Shown: positions 1-10,669 of the stretch, piece by piece | Layout of the letters: each line of letters starts with the position of its first letter | Position numbering within the stretch: the first letter of the stretch is position 1 | DNA from: Gari tellinella | Lineage: Eukaryota > Mollusca > Bivalvia > Cardiida > Psammobiidae | Assembly: GCA_922989275.2 (NCBI GenBank) | Contig: OV277866.1 | Location: forward strand, 78,404,328 to 78,468,327 | DNA length: 64,000 nucleotides | Direction of reading: 5' to 3' | Notes under the pieces: generated by a model | Told to the model about the DNA's origin: nothing | The model's input: only the letters and a program-made list of their open reading frames with translations | The model's database searches: none | Translations under genes and position numbers: made by a program

Positions 1-173
1 GTCCCCGTATGTTGTTGCTAGTTTTGTAGACATGCTTAAAGTTACCAGCTGTTGGGTTATAGATAGCAAAGATATAGGTAAAGGTACACTGTTTTCATAG
101 GAATGAGTTGTGTTGTACGGCCCATCGACACAATTAAATGATCATTAAACCGAATAGGACTCTGCATAGTTTA

Positions 174-446
174 GTTTGTTTGTTTGTAAGCGTCCGTTTC
201 TGCCAGATATAGGCCTTTAATTGGACACACCAGAGAGAAGAGAGCGGGTACAGAAAACCCGGGCGCGACGCCTTACTCATATTATCGACATATTTATTTG
301 GTTCTTTTGGATGTTCAGTGTAAAGCACTGACACATCGGACCTCTTTTTATAAAATCTCATCCGAATAACTTGGTCCTGTGGGGGATCGAACTCACGACC
401 CCTGGTACCGCAATCGAGAGTGCTACCACTGGACCACGTCTTCCTA
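174..446 (-). mobile_element. tRNA-derived SINE, family SINE-1, copy 1
   Basis: Read on the minus strand this begins with a tRNA-like head at about 372-444: an A-box-like GTGGTCCAGTGGTAGCAC and a B-box-like GAGTTCGATCCCCC. A body of about 190 bp follows, ending in CAAA/TTTG repeats near 174-190. A second, head-less copy lies at 38930-39115, which fixes the body as a repeat. The head is not a functional tRNA because no proper acceptor stem is visible. The open frame across it is a shadow. Confidence 0.75.
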
Positions 447-484
447 TCAGAACAAGTACGTGTAGGTTTCATATGGAAAACTTA

Positions 485-730
485 AAATGACGTCACTATG
501 GCTCAATGGGTCAAACATTTGAGTGAATCTTTATTTGAGTACGTCGACGTATTTAGATTATAAAACTTGGGTCAAAGGTTATAAAGCTTTTCAGTTGAGT
601 CTGAGTGTGTTCTCAAGTATTTGATTGATCAGATTTGAGCCTAGGCTCAAATCTGACCAATCAAATGCTTGAAAAACACACTCAGACTCAGCTCAAACGC
701 TTTATAACCTTGGACCCGGTAATGACGTCC
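485..730. repeat. Foldback element with 75-bp imperfect arms
   Basis: The arms at about 568-640 and 643-717 are complementary around a central GCCTAGGC at 641. Shared arm segments include AAGGTTATAAAGC and GAGTCTGAGTGTGTT. AATGACGTC occurs just outside both arms. No protein is encoded. Confidence 0.6.
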
Positions 731-774
731 TGCGGGGCTTATGCAAAGGAATAAGTAAAGACGTCCTATGGTGT

Positions 775-1014
775 TTAACCCTTTCATGGTAAAATTATTC
801 GGGAGAGTTTTACCCCTTCACCGTTTAATTATCGTCTGCTTCAGTATTTTTGTCTGCAAGAAACGTTTCAAAGTTAGATTTAAAGGTTGCATGACTTAAA
901 AAAAAAGAATGTCAAACAGTTTGGTTCGTGATCAGACGCCGCGTTAAGCTCAGACCCAAATTTGTTTTTTTTTGCAAACGCGCTTTAAGGCGCCATTGAG
1001 AGTGAAAGGGTTAG
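775..1014. mobile_element. TTAA-A MITE, decayed
   Basis: It starts TTAACCCTTTCATGG and ends AGTGAAAGGGTTA, the family A ends. The alpha hairpin is badly eroded: the left arm with GATCAGACGCCGCG is readable at 930-943, while the right arm is largely lost. Confidence 0.55.
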
Positions 1015-1076
1015 GTGGAGAAAAACGTTACCCATAAACATATCATATCTATTACCCAGTACTACTACTTTATATG

Positions 1077-1438
1077 TACAGCGTTCCCTCTCTACAACGA
1101 CACCCAATGGGAGACACAACATATGTTCGTTGTTCGGAGGGAGTCGTTACAGGGAGGGAATTTGGCTTACATCTGCAAAAAGCTTGAATCCAGATCAGAC
1201 GCCGCGTTACGCGGTGTCTGATCTGGATTCAAGCTGTTTGTCACTCGTAATTAAGTGGTTTACTCTGAAATGGTCAAATATGTAACTTTTAGAAAAACAG
1301 CAGACGACAATTTTAAGCAGACGATATTGCAGCAATAAAAGCGTTAGACATAATTGTCCAGTTTCGGGAACAGCGTCAAAAGTCGTTGTAAGGAGGGAAT
1401 CGTTGTTGGGAGGGCCGTTGTAGCGAGGGAGCACTGTA
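1077..1438. mobile_element. TA-H MITE, copy 1
   Basis: Terminal inverted repeats are TACAGCGTTCCCTCTCTACA and its complement GTAGCGAGGGAGCACTGTA, with TA at both ends (pogo/Tc1-mariner style). Internal motifs are shared with the copies at 19917-20267 and 62481-62820. An alpha-module palindrome, GATCAGACGCCGCG followed by CGCGGTGTCTGATC, lies near 1195-1221. Confidence 0.75.
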
Positions 1439-1799
1439 ATATCATCATTCAGTTACATATTGTATTTCATGTGGCGGTACATTACATGTAACCCCTTCAC
1501 TGATGTCACACTAGATCTATCTGTAAAAGTCTCGTCGGCAAATAGGTTTTATAAATTTAGATTGTTTACAAGATGAACATTGCGTTAAAAGATGAACATT
1601 ACGGTAAATGAAACCATAAGAAACACGAGTGTCAAACAGTTTAGATTCTAATAAGTGCTGGTAAGACTGCGTGTACGTGGGCGTGTGCAGTGCGCATTTG
1701 TGTGCATGGACGAACGTGTGTGGGGGTGTATGAATATGGGGGAAGACAGATTGTTTTTGTCAGAGTTGTATGTATGTCTGTTCGTCCGTCCGTCCGTCT

Positions 1800-3010
1800 A
1801 TCTGTTTGTCTCTCTTTCTGTCACACTTTTTTTGTCCAGAATATATCTTCAATTCTACTGATGCTAGTGAGACGAAATATATATGTGAAAAGAGGTTGGT
1901 GCGAGGGAGTGCTCTTTACAAGAGTCATAACTAAAACATCGATATGTCTTCAGTTGTTCTTTTTTATTCTTGTTGTCACACTTTTGTCCGGAAGATATCA
2001 TCAATTCTATTGACGCTAGTGAAGTGAAACTTCATTATTATATGGAAAGAGATGGTGAAAGGGACTGCAATTTTACAAGGGCCATAGGCCTACTCTGATA
2101 TTCATATTAGAATGCAAGGGCAATAACTCTGGCATCACTATTTTTGGATTCATTCCAGTTTGTCATATTTTCTGATCCGACAGATAACACCAGTTCTACT
2201 GATGGCAGTGATATATGTATATAGAAAGAGGTTAATGAAGGGAGTGCTGTTTATAATGGCCAGACTTCTTGTGTATCAATATTTTGGATTCATTCCCCTT
2301 TATCCTGTTTTCTTGTCCGGAAGATAACTCCAGTTCTACTGATGCTAGTGAAATGAAACCTCATATATGGAAAGAGGTTGATAAGAAAGAATGTCATTTA
2401 CAAGGGCCATTACTATGATATCAACATCTGTTGAGTTATTCACACGATTCGTGTTGTATATGTTATTTTGTTTGTGGATCATATTGAAAATTGATTTGTT
2501 TGTTTGATACTAAATATGTAATCCACATGAAATAAAGTCGTTATTATTATTATTATTATTATTATACCCCTTTGTCATATGATCTTGTTCGGCAGATTAC
2601 TCTAGATCTGCTGATGCTAGTGAAAAGAAACGTTATATATTGAAAGAGGTTGATGAACGGATGTGTGTTTTACAATGTTCATAATTCTGGCATTCATATT
2701 TTTGAAGTTATTCCCCTATGTCATAGTTTTTGTCTGATGCTAGCGATATGAAACTTTATATACGGAAATAGGTTAGTGAGAGAGAGAGAGTGTCGTTTAC
2801 CATAACTCTTACATCCATTATTTGGGAGTGATTTCCCTGTATCATATCTTCTTGTCTGGAAGATATCTCTAGTTCTACTGATGTTAGTGAAATGAAACTT
2901 CATATATGGAATGAGGTGGATGAGAGGGAGTGTCATATACAATGGCCATAACCCTGATATCTGAATACGGTAGTTTTTGAGTTTCTCCCCTTTGTCGTAA
3001 TTTTCTGTCC
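1800..3010 (+). repeat. Degenerate tandem array, unit about 130-190 bp
   Basis: A unit containing GTTCTACTGATGCTAGTGAA, then GGAAAGAGGTTGATGA, ACAAGGGCCATAACTCTG and TTATTCCCCTTTGTCATA recurs about seven times. The GATGCTAGTGA-like anchor falls near 1861, 2010, 2198, 2339, 2613, 2737 and 2879. The long gap between 2339 and 2613 is explained by a LINE tail inserted at 2441-2565. No coding potential is evident. Confidence 0.7.
2441..2565 (+). mobile_element. LINE-like 3' end (family K) with (ATT)n tail
   Basis: The segment ends ATCCACATGAAATAAAGTCG followed by about eight ATT units. The same end occurs on the minus strand at 3262 and 37020 and as a stub at 53733. A 3' microsatellite tail is typical of CR1/L2-like non-LTR elements. 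It interrupts one unit of the tandem array. Confidence 0.65.
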
Positions 3011-3261
3011 GGCATTGCAGTTACTTCACAAACACCATATGAAACATGTTTTATATATATAGCATGTACGGTGAATGGTGTATGTATCTAAAAAAAAAAG
3101 ATTATTTGTAAGTCAAAGTATGGTGTTTGATCGTACATGTAGCAAATGCTATTGTTATGATGATGTTGTTGTTGTTGTTGAGACATAGCATGCGACGGGC
3201 ACCTGTGGTGTAGAGGGAGGTGGAGGGGAACATCAAGTTTCCATGAAAACAAATACATAGT

Positions 3262-3620
3262 TATAATAATAATAATAATAACGACTTTATTTCATGTGGA
3301 TTACATATTTGGTCTCGAACAAACAAACCAATTTTCAATATGGTCCACAAACAAAATTAACATATATACAACACGAAGGAACACAATTTTTTAAACTTTT
3401 GCAAACAGAGTGGACCCTGAAAAGACAGTTCCTGTAGGAGCTCTCCACAGGGACTACTCTGTTTACTTAAAGAATTTTAAAGATTAAAAGCTGAAAATAG
3501 TAATGCATAGGTGTCATTCTGAGAATTCAAGATTTGTTATCTATACATGAATATTGAATAGGTAGAGGCAATATAAAGCCCAAACAAAACGATGATTTAA
3601 CAAATAGCAAAGATCTAGAT
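3262..3620 (-). mobile_element. Family K non-LTR 3' end, long copy
   Basis: On the minus strand this ends in AAATAAAGTCG plus a (TTA)n tail at 3262-3281. The upstream part, about 3385-3615, matches 37945-38155 over more than 200 bp. It contains a decayed gamma-type palindrome (GCAAACAGAGTGGACCCTG ... CAGGGACTACTCTGTTTAC at 3402-3468). Confidence 0.65.
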
Positions 3621-3668
3621 CAATGAAATTTCATAACAAACGGGAAGGAATATACCAAAGATACTTCA

Positions 3669-3836
3669 AACCCTTTACTCCATGGTATATTTCTACTATT
3701 GAAGAAACAGATGACCACTTAAACCAGGTTGAAAGTAAACCCAAATGAGCACTCCACTTTACTTTAAACCCGCTTCAAGTTACCATCTACTAGAGAACAT
3801 TTTTCATGAAACATATCTATGTAGTAAAGGGTTAAA
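3669..3836. mobile_element. TTAA-B MITE, internally deleted
   Basis: It starts ACCCTTTACTCCATGG and ends GTAGTAAAGGGTTAA. A poorly preserved beta hairpin (AAACCAGGTTGAAAGTAAAC ... TTTACTTTAAACC) lies between. It is shorter than the usual 250 bp, with most of the half to the right of the hairpin missing. Confidence 0.55.
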
Positions 3837-3926
3837 GCAACATGTAGGTTTTGATCAATATCCATATTTCTATCATAACTTATATACATAGAAGCCCTTA
3901 CAAGCAGCTAAGGCCTTGATCAGTCA

Positions 3927-4170
3927 TTAACCCTTAGCTCATCGCATATTCAAAACTTGCCCCTCATTTGATGGATACTATTCAAACCATTTATTTAAAA
4001 GTAGAATACAATGTATTTGAAAACTTAGAATGTTATCTATTTCAGAATCATTTCCTCTCCTAGCAAACAATGTATACTCTGATCAGAGAGCTTCTTAAGG
4101 AAGTATCTCATCTGGGTCTACACTTTTAGCAAAAAACTACTATCGACATAATTAGCGGGCTAAAGGTTAA
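3927..4170. mobile_element. TTAA-type MITE with gamma-like hairpin
   Basis: The ends TTAACCCTTAGCTC and GCGGGCTAAAGGTTAA resemble those of family L. The centre is a decayed palindrome, CAAACAATGTATACTCTGAT to CATCTGGGTCTACAC, which belongs to the gamma rather than the alpha class. The combination of L-like ends with a gamma-like middle fits module exchange. Confidence 0.5.
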
Positions 4171-4531
4171 TAGTGAAACAGCCAATCAGGGGCTCAGCAG
4201 CCAAAACAAAGCCTACATGAAACCATCGCAACAATAACCCCTTACCGCACATGGCATAGTTCTAGTTTTGAAGACAGGTGATCACTTATTGCTCTCATAT
4301 CAGCCTGCTTGAAGGCAATGTGTAAAGTCCATAAAAAATAATATGTTCGTGCTTTGCAGACCTTTATTAAAACAGAGCACAGTAGTTCATGATTGTCATA
4401 GAAACAAAACTATTTTAGTTGCGAGCCGTATCGACAGTTTTGTTGCTAAGCACCTGGAATAAAAGGTAAATGTACTCTATATCGACCAGGACAGCAGTCG
4501 AACTCTTTCTTCTATAACTCTATCGTCTGCT

Positions 4532-4759
4532 TTAACCCATTTATACCCAGTGGATTCTTCATGCTTATAAATTGGATTAGTCCATTTTTATCAAAGGGAT
4601 GTCTGGTCAAAATTTTCATTTTCATTTTGTTTTAAATTGAAATTCCTATCAGCACACAGTGTAAGCTCTGATCAGACGCCGCATAATGCGGCGTCTGACC
4701 AGAGTCTACACTGTTTGCCTATGTCCCGTACTATGGAATCGTGGGCACAAATGGGTTAA
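4532..4759. mobile_element. TTAA-D MITE, copy 1
   Basis: It starts TTAACCCATTTATACCCAG and ends GTGGGCACAAATGGGTTAA, an 18-bp terminal inverted repeat including the TTAA site. The central palindrome around GATCAGACGCCGCATAATGC is complete except for one arm mismatch. A close copy lies at 24037-24264. Confidence 0.8.
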
Positions 4760-5129
4760 ATTATTCACTGGCGTCAAAACGGGAGGCTTTGCAAACAACG
4801 TTGGTCCTGATCAAACGCCGCGTTACTGTTTGCAAAGTATCGATTTGTAGTTCTTCAATCAAAAAATCCCTAAATCTTACTTGAAAAAATCTTTCAGATG
4901 ACACTATCAGTGCAGACGATATTTTTTTCATGTCAACTTATGGCAGCCCTGTCTTCGTCATTGAAATAATCGTCAGCAACAAACTTGGCACTTAGACTAG
5001 ATAAATTAATATCGCTATTGGTGTCAAATAGTTTGGAACCTTGTAAGACGTCACGTGACACGGTTCGGTGTCAGATGAGGGTCCAAACTGGTTTTATAAG
5101 TCACCTATTGCGAATATCAAGTGAACGGG

Positions 5130-5313
5130 TTAACCCTTTTCATGTTGTGATATCGTCTGCTTTGAAATTGTCGTCTGCAAACATTTTTGAATATAGATCT
5201 AGATTTTATACATTTTTAAGTGAAGAAACCCTAACGACGTTACGCGGCATCTGATCTGGATCAAAACTGTTTGCCAAAAACAGTGAAGTCGCGATCAGCA
5301 GGCAAAGGGTTGA
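5130..5313. mobile_element. TTAA-A/M-like MITE, decayed
   Basis: It starts TTAACCCTTTTCATG and ends GCAAAGGGTTGA. It has the ATCGTCTGCTTTGAAATTGT segment typical of these families and only one arm of the alpha hairpin (GCGGCATCTGATCTGGATC). An orphan alpha arm also lies at 4795-4842. Confidence 0.45.
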
Positions 5314-5479
5314 TTACTTTCTCCAACAAGCTGGTTCGTCGATAATTAAAATTTTACATTTTGTACATACCATACTTATCATTAGTTAAAAATTTATAAC
5401 TTAAATGTTGTACTATATCAATAATAGATGTAACTGACCTAATTTTTTTGAATGTGTGTTATGGAAAATTCTCATGTAT

Positions 5480-5545
5480 TTGTACACATGCAAATTGAGA
5501 AAATAAAGAGTACTTTGATTTGAATTGAATTTGAATTTGAATTTA
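5480..5545 (+). mobile_element. Non-LTR 3' end stub with TTTGAA repeats
   Basis: GAGAAAATAAAGAGTACTT is followed by repeats of TTTGAAT. A polyadenylation-like AATAAA just before a short tandem repeat is typical of truncated LINE 3' ends. The 5' limit is not clear. Confidence 0.45.
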
Positions 5546-5876
5546 CCAAATGCAAATATAAACAAGAGGTCCAAGGGCCTTAATGCTTCAATGATCACAC
5601 AGACACTTGAGATCAGGTGAGCTGAAATGTCTACCATTTTGGAACTGATTAGCAATTTAAGCAGTTGGTGTATCCATCACCTTCTTCGCCATTCGCTTTT
5701 GACATCGCGACCTTGATATCTAAGTCAAACTGACCAATGCATTAATGCTTATGATAGTCTCGTATGTACATTGTACAGTAACACTTCGCTTAAACCACGA
5801 CCATAGGGATTCGCAGTTTGACTCCCGACACTTTAAATACTATAATAGAATACACTCGATTCGTCTTAGGGTGTCG

Positions 5877-5955
5877 ACAGTGGAGGTGACATTACTCTTT
5901 TCCGTTTAAACGCATTTACGAAACACAAACGTTGCAATAAAAACGCAAAGATGTC
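5877..5955. mobile_element. TA-E MITE end fragment
   Basis: CAGTGGAGGTGACATTACTC followed by TTCCGTTTAAACGC matches the left 70 bp of family E. The hairpin and other end are absent. Confidence 0.55.
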
Positions 5956-6586
5956 TACATGACAATGTTAGCTAGCCGTTGGTGAGAGAGGACGTGTTCT
6001 GAGCCAGCTCTCAACTTTGTTGATTTTAGTAGTTTTATCTAGAAATTTTTAAAGAAGTTTGAAGCTGTTTGAACTAACAATATTTTAATCTGTGAATACA
6101 TTGTGCAAATTCTGTGGAAGAGGAAAGGAGGAGGAGAAGAAAGAAGATATTCGCCGAACTCACGGTTTGAAAGCGCGCGAACTCTATACAATAGGCGGCA
6201 GCCATCTTGAATTTTACAACGAACTCTATCTATTAAATGGTTTTAGAGGACCTTTATGACATTTTATCTACTTTAATTGGTTTTATATACTAAGTTTTAC
6301 TTGTGGAAAAAGCTGAGCTTTAATAATTTGAACTGTAAATAACTTTGCCTTATCGTCGACACCTTCGTTGCTATTCCTTAATCCAGTGCTGCAGGAGATG
6401 AACTATTGACTGTATTTTTAATGTTTTAAAGCCCACGAGTGGAATCTCAGCATATACGCTTCTAGTTTTACTAGGCACGAATGAATATTTGGTGCCCATA
6501 TAGTATAACATGTAATTTATTGAAAGCCCAATATCGTCAAAGGCGTCATAGGTGCTCGAACCAAACAAGTAGCTTTAGCATAATAT
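5956..6586. other. No recognised feature
   Basis: About 630 bp of AT-rich sequence without credible coding frames or family matches. A purine run lies at 6118-6148. Confidence 0.4.
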
Positions 6587-7614
6587 TGTGACAAATATAT
6601 AGTTTACCAAGGTTTCAAATGTTACCTCCCTTGAATTAATTACGCCATTTGTTATTAGATACAGAATTTCGAAATCGGCTTCAAATAGACTCTTTTAAAG
6701 GTAGATATATCAATTATTTGGAATGTTACTTTACGGAAAGATTACCCAGCCCAAGCTTGTACGTCTAATACATGTAGTATTTGTTTATTCATTGAGTTTA
6801 TAGTGATATTGTTTATTGATCATGTTTTGATCAGTGGGCGCTTTCAGAACGGTTAAGCGATAGGAAGTTGTCTAGAGTAGCTTCCCATGATTTCCTGGCA
6901 AACATAACCAGGCGGCGCCACGTACAAACCAAGGTTATATAAACCCCTGTCGCTCTACAATCTTGGCAGAAGGTTTCTGCCAGCCGGCCAGTTAACATCC
7001 AGAAGGGTTATTACTTGTGAATATTGTGGGAGAACGAGGGCTTTGGACAAGTGTTTTGGAACCTTCAGGCATTATTGCAATGCGAAGAAACACCAAAAAC
7101 TAGCTCCGGGTCGTCACTTCCCAATATTTAGTTTGAGACTTACTTCAGAGTTAGATCTAAACAGTTAGTAGATCTAGGTTACGTAGAGCTATGTCCACCA
7201 ATACCTAAGCAGGTTTGGAGGTGCTCAGACCGTGCTAGTGTGTCTGAGATCAAAATGTATAGCTCTGGGAACAAAATCGACTCCAGGTCGGATTTTGTGG
7301 TCTGAAGTCATCATTTCTGGTTTGGAACCATAATTTGAGGTTCCAGGTAGAAATAACCGGCAACGTTTTCTTTAGTTATTGGTACTAATTATGGGTTTTG
7401 TCATTGATTAATTCAGAGGCAGATAGCCTGTTTTATTTATTTTATTAATACTCTGTATATATATTGTCCTGTTTTAAACCTCAAACCCAAATATTGGGTT
7501 TCGGTGGTTTTGTTTGTAAATCATAGGCTAGGTAGCCCCGAGGAAAATTAAATGTCTTGTACCCCTTTTTGTGGTTTAGTCAGTTTGAGTTAAACATACC
7601 CGGTACACGTTACA
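6587..7614 (+). mobile_element. Probable solo LTR of an LTR retrotransposon
   Basis: The 1028-bp segment begins TGTGAC and ends GTTACA, near-perfect short inverted ends of the TG...CA type, and is flanked on both sides by ATAT. Inside are a TATA box (6936-6943), an ATTAAA polyadenylation-like signal near 7548 and a T/G-rich stretch after it, in the order expected for U3-R-U5. No second copy lies in the window and no internal retroviral-type genes are present. A 4-bp flanking match can arise by chance, so the call is moderate. Confidence 0.45.
6936..6943 (+). promoter_or_regulatory. TATA box in the putative LTR
   Basis: TATATAAA in the context AAGGTTATATAAACCCCTG, with GC-richer sequence upstream (GGCGGCGCCACG). 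If functional, transcription would start near 6965-6975, close to the small palindrome GGCAGAAGGTTTCTGCC. Confidence 0.4.
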
Positions 7615-8143
7615 ATATTTTGCTGTGCCATTTTATCATCCTCTCTACTGAAGTCTTATATTGACATTTATATCGACATTTAAACAACTGAAAAGTGTGT
7701 TGCCCTATAGATGAACATTCTGCTCGTACTAGTGTATTACTGTATACCAATGAACTGTCTGTTATAGCTGTACTGTGTATATGAATCCAAGCCAAATGTG
7801 CTTATGCTGAATTGAGTGAAACTCATCAAATTTGTCTGACTCTTACGTTAAAATCATATGGAAAGTTTTGCTTATGAACATTGAAGTCTTTAATTTGAAA
7901 ACGGTGCTACCGTGAAATATAACTCATTGTGCCATATAGTGAACTGTATAAACTCTTACATAAATTCAGACACAAGTCGTGTCATATAGACTTTTGGCGA
8001 TATATTGAAATTACGTATTTCCCTCAAAACCTTTGGCTAAGGTAGAGCACCTTAAAAAACAACTAGGTCACTACTAAGACTACCCACTCGTTGCTAACAA
8101 TAAACCCTGTGTCCTGAAGTGTCGCTCTCACTTAGGCATAAAC
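7615..8143 (+). other. Likely 5' untranslated region of the retrotransposon
   Basis: No open frame of note occurs between the LTR end and the ORF1 ATG. The 5' boundary of the element is not identifiable because no target duplication could be located. Confidence 0.3.
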
Positions 8144-10669
8144 ATGACAGACTCTCAGGCCGTAAAGTTCAGCAGACCGCAGAGGAAGAAAGCACCAAGA
8201 ATCACATACACCCCACCAAGGCAACACCCAATGATGGTATCAAACACAGTACCATACCAGCTAGATGTTAACAGGGCAATGCAGAAGAAAATGGATGGAG
8301 CAAGCGTCCCACAAGGTGAAGTACATGTAGCCGATAAGAGTGGAACCTTCATAATCAGTAACCTTACAACAGCAGCATTTGAATTACTCAAAGCCAGTTT
8401 TCATGAATTTTACTTAAACTCAGATGATAAGCAAGTCACAGTTCACAAAAAGAAAAGTAATGGTAAAGGAACAAAGATAAACCAGGACCTAATAGTAGAG
8501 GAAGCCATCTCGATAAAATGGAGCACTAGCCGTCGCCTTCTATTTAGAGTAAACTTTTTCAACACAAACAATAAAATAGATATAAATGGTTCTATGTACA
8601 AGCTGTGCGTAGAACAGGATCTCCCACACATCCTAGAGGCTATCCAAAACAAAGAGCTTGTTGACAGTTTAAACATAAAAATCAGGAGTGCATGTTCAAA
8701 AAATTTAAAGATAGATAAAGACCCTGATACAGATTCTCAAGGTTCATCACAGGAATGTAACACCCCACAGATGGCCATAACAGATCCACAGACAAAGCGG
8801 CTTAAACTGCCCCAGATCACTGCTACCCGGCATGCAGATCCCACAGAAATTAGATCAACAGAGGTAGATGAAACCGACCCCACATACCAAGCAGAAAGCG
8901 ATCTAACAGAAGAGGGGGGAACAGATCTATTATGTTTTACCTGCATGCAGGATATTGGGGATATGGCGAGTAGCGTACGCCTATCATGGGACAGATGGTT
9001 TCACAAAACTTGCATCAAAAACCCTGAAATGGACGACGAGTTCACATGTAATTCTTGTTTTATGCTTAACCAATCAACTGGTATTCTTAATTCATCACCC
9101 AATAGCAGTCAAACCTATGATAGTCCAGGACATACTACTCCTGTAATAAACAGACTACCATTATCAAATTTATCCCCAAACAGGACAGAGAAAAACTCAC
9201 CAGTTAAACAAGCAACAGATGAATTCACACAGTGTGATAAACAACCTGTACCAGATAGGACAGTGAAACAACCTGCAACCGGCAATGGACAACAGACTGC
9301 TCATGTGCAACACGGAAATCCAGACGCCATGATTCCTCCATCTCGGAGTGAGCAGCCTAAACCCAAGCCAGACAATAATCAAGTATAACATAAGAAGAAA
9401 CCTGCCAGTAAATCCATGGTTGAAGCTCAATTAGCTGACAGCAGAGCCAAAATCCAAATGCTTGAAGATGAGAACAAAGACTTCCTAAATACAATTAATC
9501 TACTGCGTAAAGGACATAGAAATGAACCTGAGCAGCCAATGCCAAGCCACGAATATTCACAGCAGCACCCAGGTATAGACACCTGTGGTTATCCAGCAAT
9601 AGGAACATTAAGTAACTCTAACGTACAGTATATCATAAATACACAAAAAGACATTCTTAATCGTCTCCATTTAAATGAGATACGAATGCAGAACTACTTC
9701 GAAAACCAAAATCTACGTATGCAGAACCAGTCACTAGAGCTGCAGAAAGAGTTTATGCATCTACATTCTGGCACACGTCAACCACAGTTAACCAACAACT
9801 ATCCTGTCAACTGTTTCCGACCACAAAATATCCAGCTACCACAGCATCAAGCAGCATGGTACAACCAGCCAAATATATGTCACCCTGCAGATATGCGGCA
9901 ACAACAAGTTCATAACCATGAACCACAGTTTTTAACACAGTTAGTAGACCATAGACTGCAGACAGGCCTCCCACAGCCAGTGATTTTACATCCCCATCAT
10001 CTACCTACAACAACATACAGAGGACAGCAACAGCAGCACATGGTCAACCATGGTCATCCACAACAGGGGATGTTCATGGTTGGACATGGTCTTCCACAAA
10101 TGGTTCCACAGCCACTAGCCCGGCAAACTCATCTACTGACGAGACCCTTAAAAGCGGAACGCCCTCTGGTACAACCAGCTGCACACAGCCAATTTCTTAT
10201 ACCTGATCATGCAGCAGGGCGACCCCCCAAAAATACAATGGTCCAAAAAGACGCAAATCCGGTAACATACTATACCCCTTCTCACAACGGAGATCCCAAC
10301 CAACCAAAACAGTCGGGAGCCCATATACCTGCACCACAAGTTAGACCTTCAGGAGAAACTAGTAAATCGTATCAGGTTAAATAGGATGGCCATCTGCCTG
10401 CAGCCAAGAAAAACCCTGAAGAACCTGAAATACAGAGAGCCACCTTGAAAACAGCCAACAAAAATACAGCCGAACACAACGCAGACTGCCATCCAGCCAC
10501 TGTATTAGTCGACAATAGTAACATCAACACCCATCATGCACAGAAAGAAGTAATTATTATCGACCAGGAAGAACACACTGCTCCTTTTTTAGGGCAGGGC
10601 CGAGCCTCGGAAAAAACAGACATAGCCCAGACCAACATGGAAATACTGGTGAAGAACAAGTCAGAATAG
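8144..10669 (+). pseudogene. Retrotransposon ORF1, broken by two in-frame stops
   Basis: One reading frame runs from ATG 8144 to TAG 10667-10669 (about 841 codons). It is interrupted only by TAA at 9386-9388 and TAG at 10382-10384. The first 414 residues hold a basic start (residues 11-30) and a segment around residues 120-170 like the conserved domain before the finger in mollusc ORF1 proteins. A PHD-like finger follows: C264, C267, H287, C290, C302, C305. The second PHD cysteine pair is replaced by Arg279 and Trp282 (codons CGC and TGG, each one change from a Cys codon). After the first stop a coiled-coil-like stretch and a Gln/His/Pro-rich tail follow. ORF1 proteins of this type bind RNA in the ribonucleoprotein particle. 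The 3' end overlaps the ORF2 frame. Confidence 0.8.
10585..10591 (+). promoter_or_regulatory. Candidate -1 ribosomal frameshift site T_TTT_TTA
   Basis: In the ORF1 frame the codons are CCT TTT TTA, a canonical X_XXY_YYZ slippery heptamer. A -1 shift here enters the frame that carries the endonuclease and stays open into it. Downstream GGGCAGGGCCGAGCCT could form a small stem. The ORF2 frame is open only from 10522 and has no ATG before 10765, inside the endonuclease. A mutational indel in the T run is the alternative explanation. Confidence 0.35.

Noticed and set aside
372..444. Possible tRNA gene
   Set aside because: A and B boxes are present, but acceptor and anticodon stems do not form; part of a repeated SINE. 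The same applies to 47640 and 55783.
134..472. 112-residue minus-strand frame
   Set aside because: It lies across the SINE-1 head and body; no conservation or gene structure.
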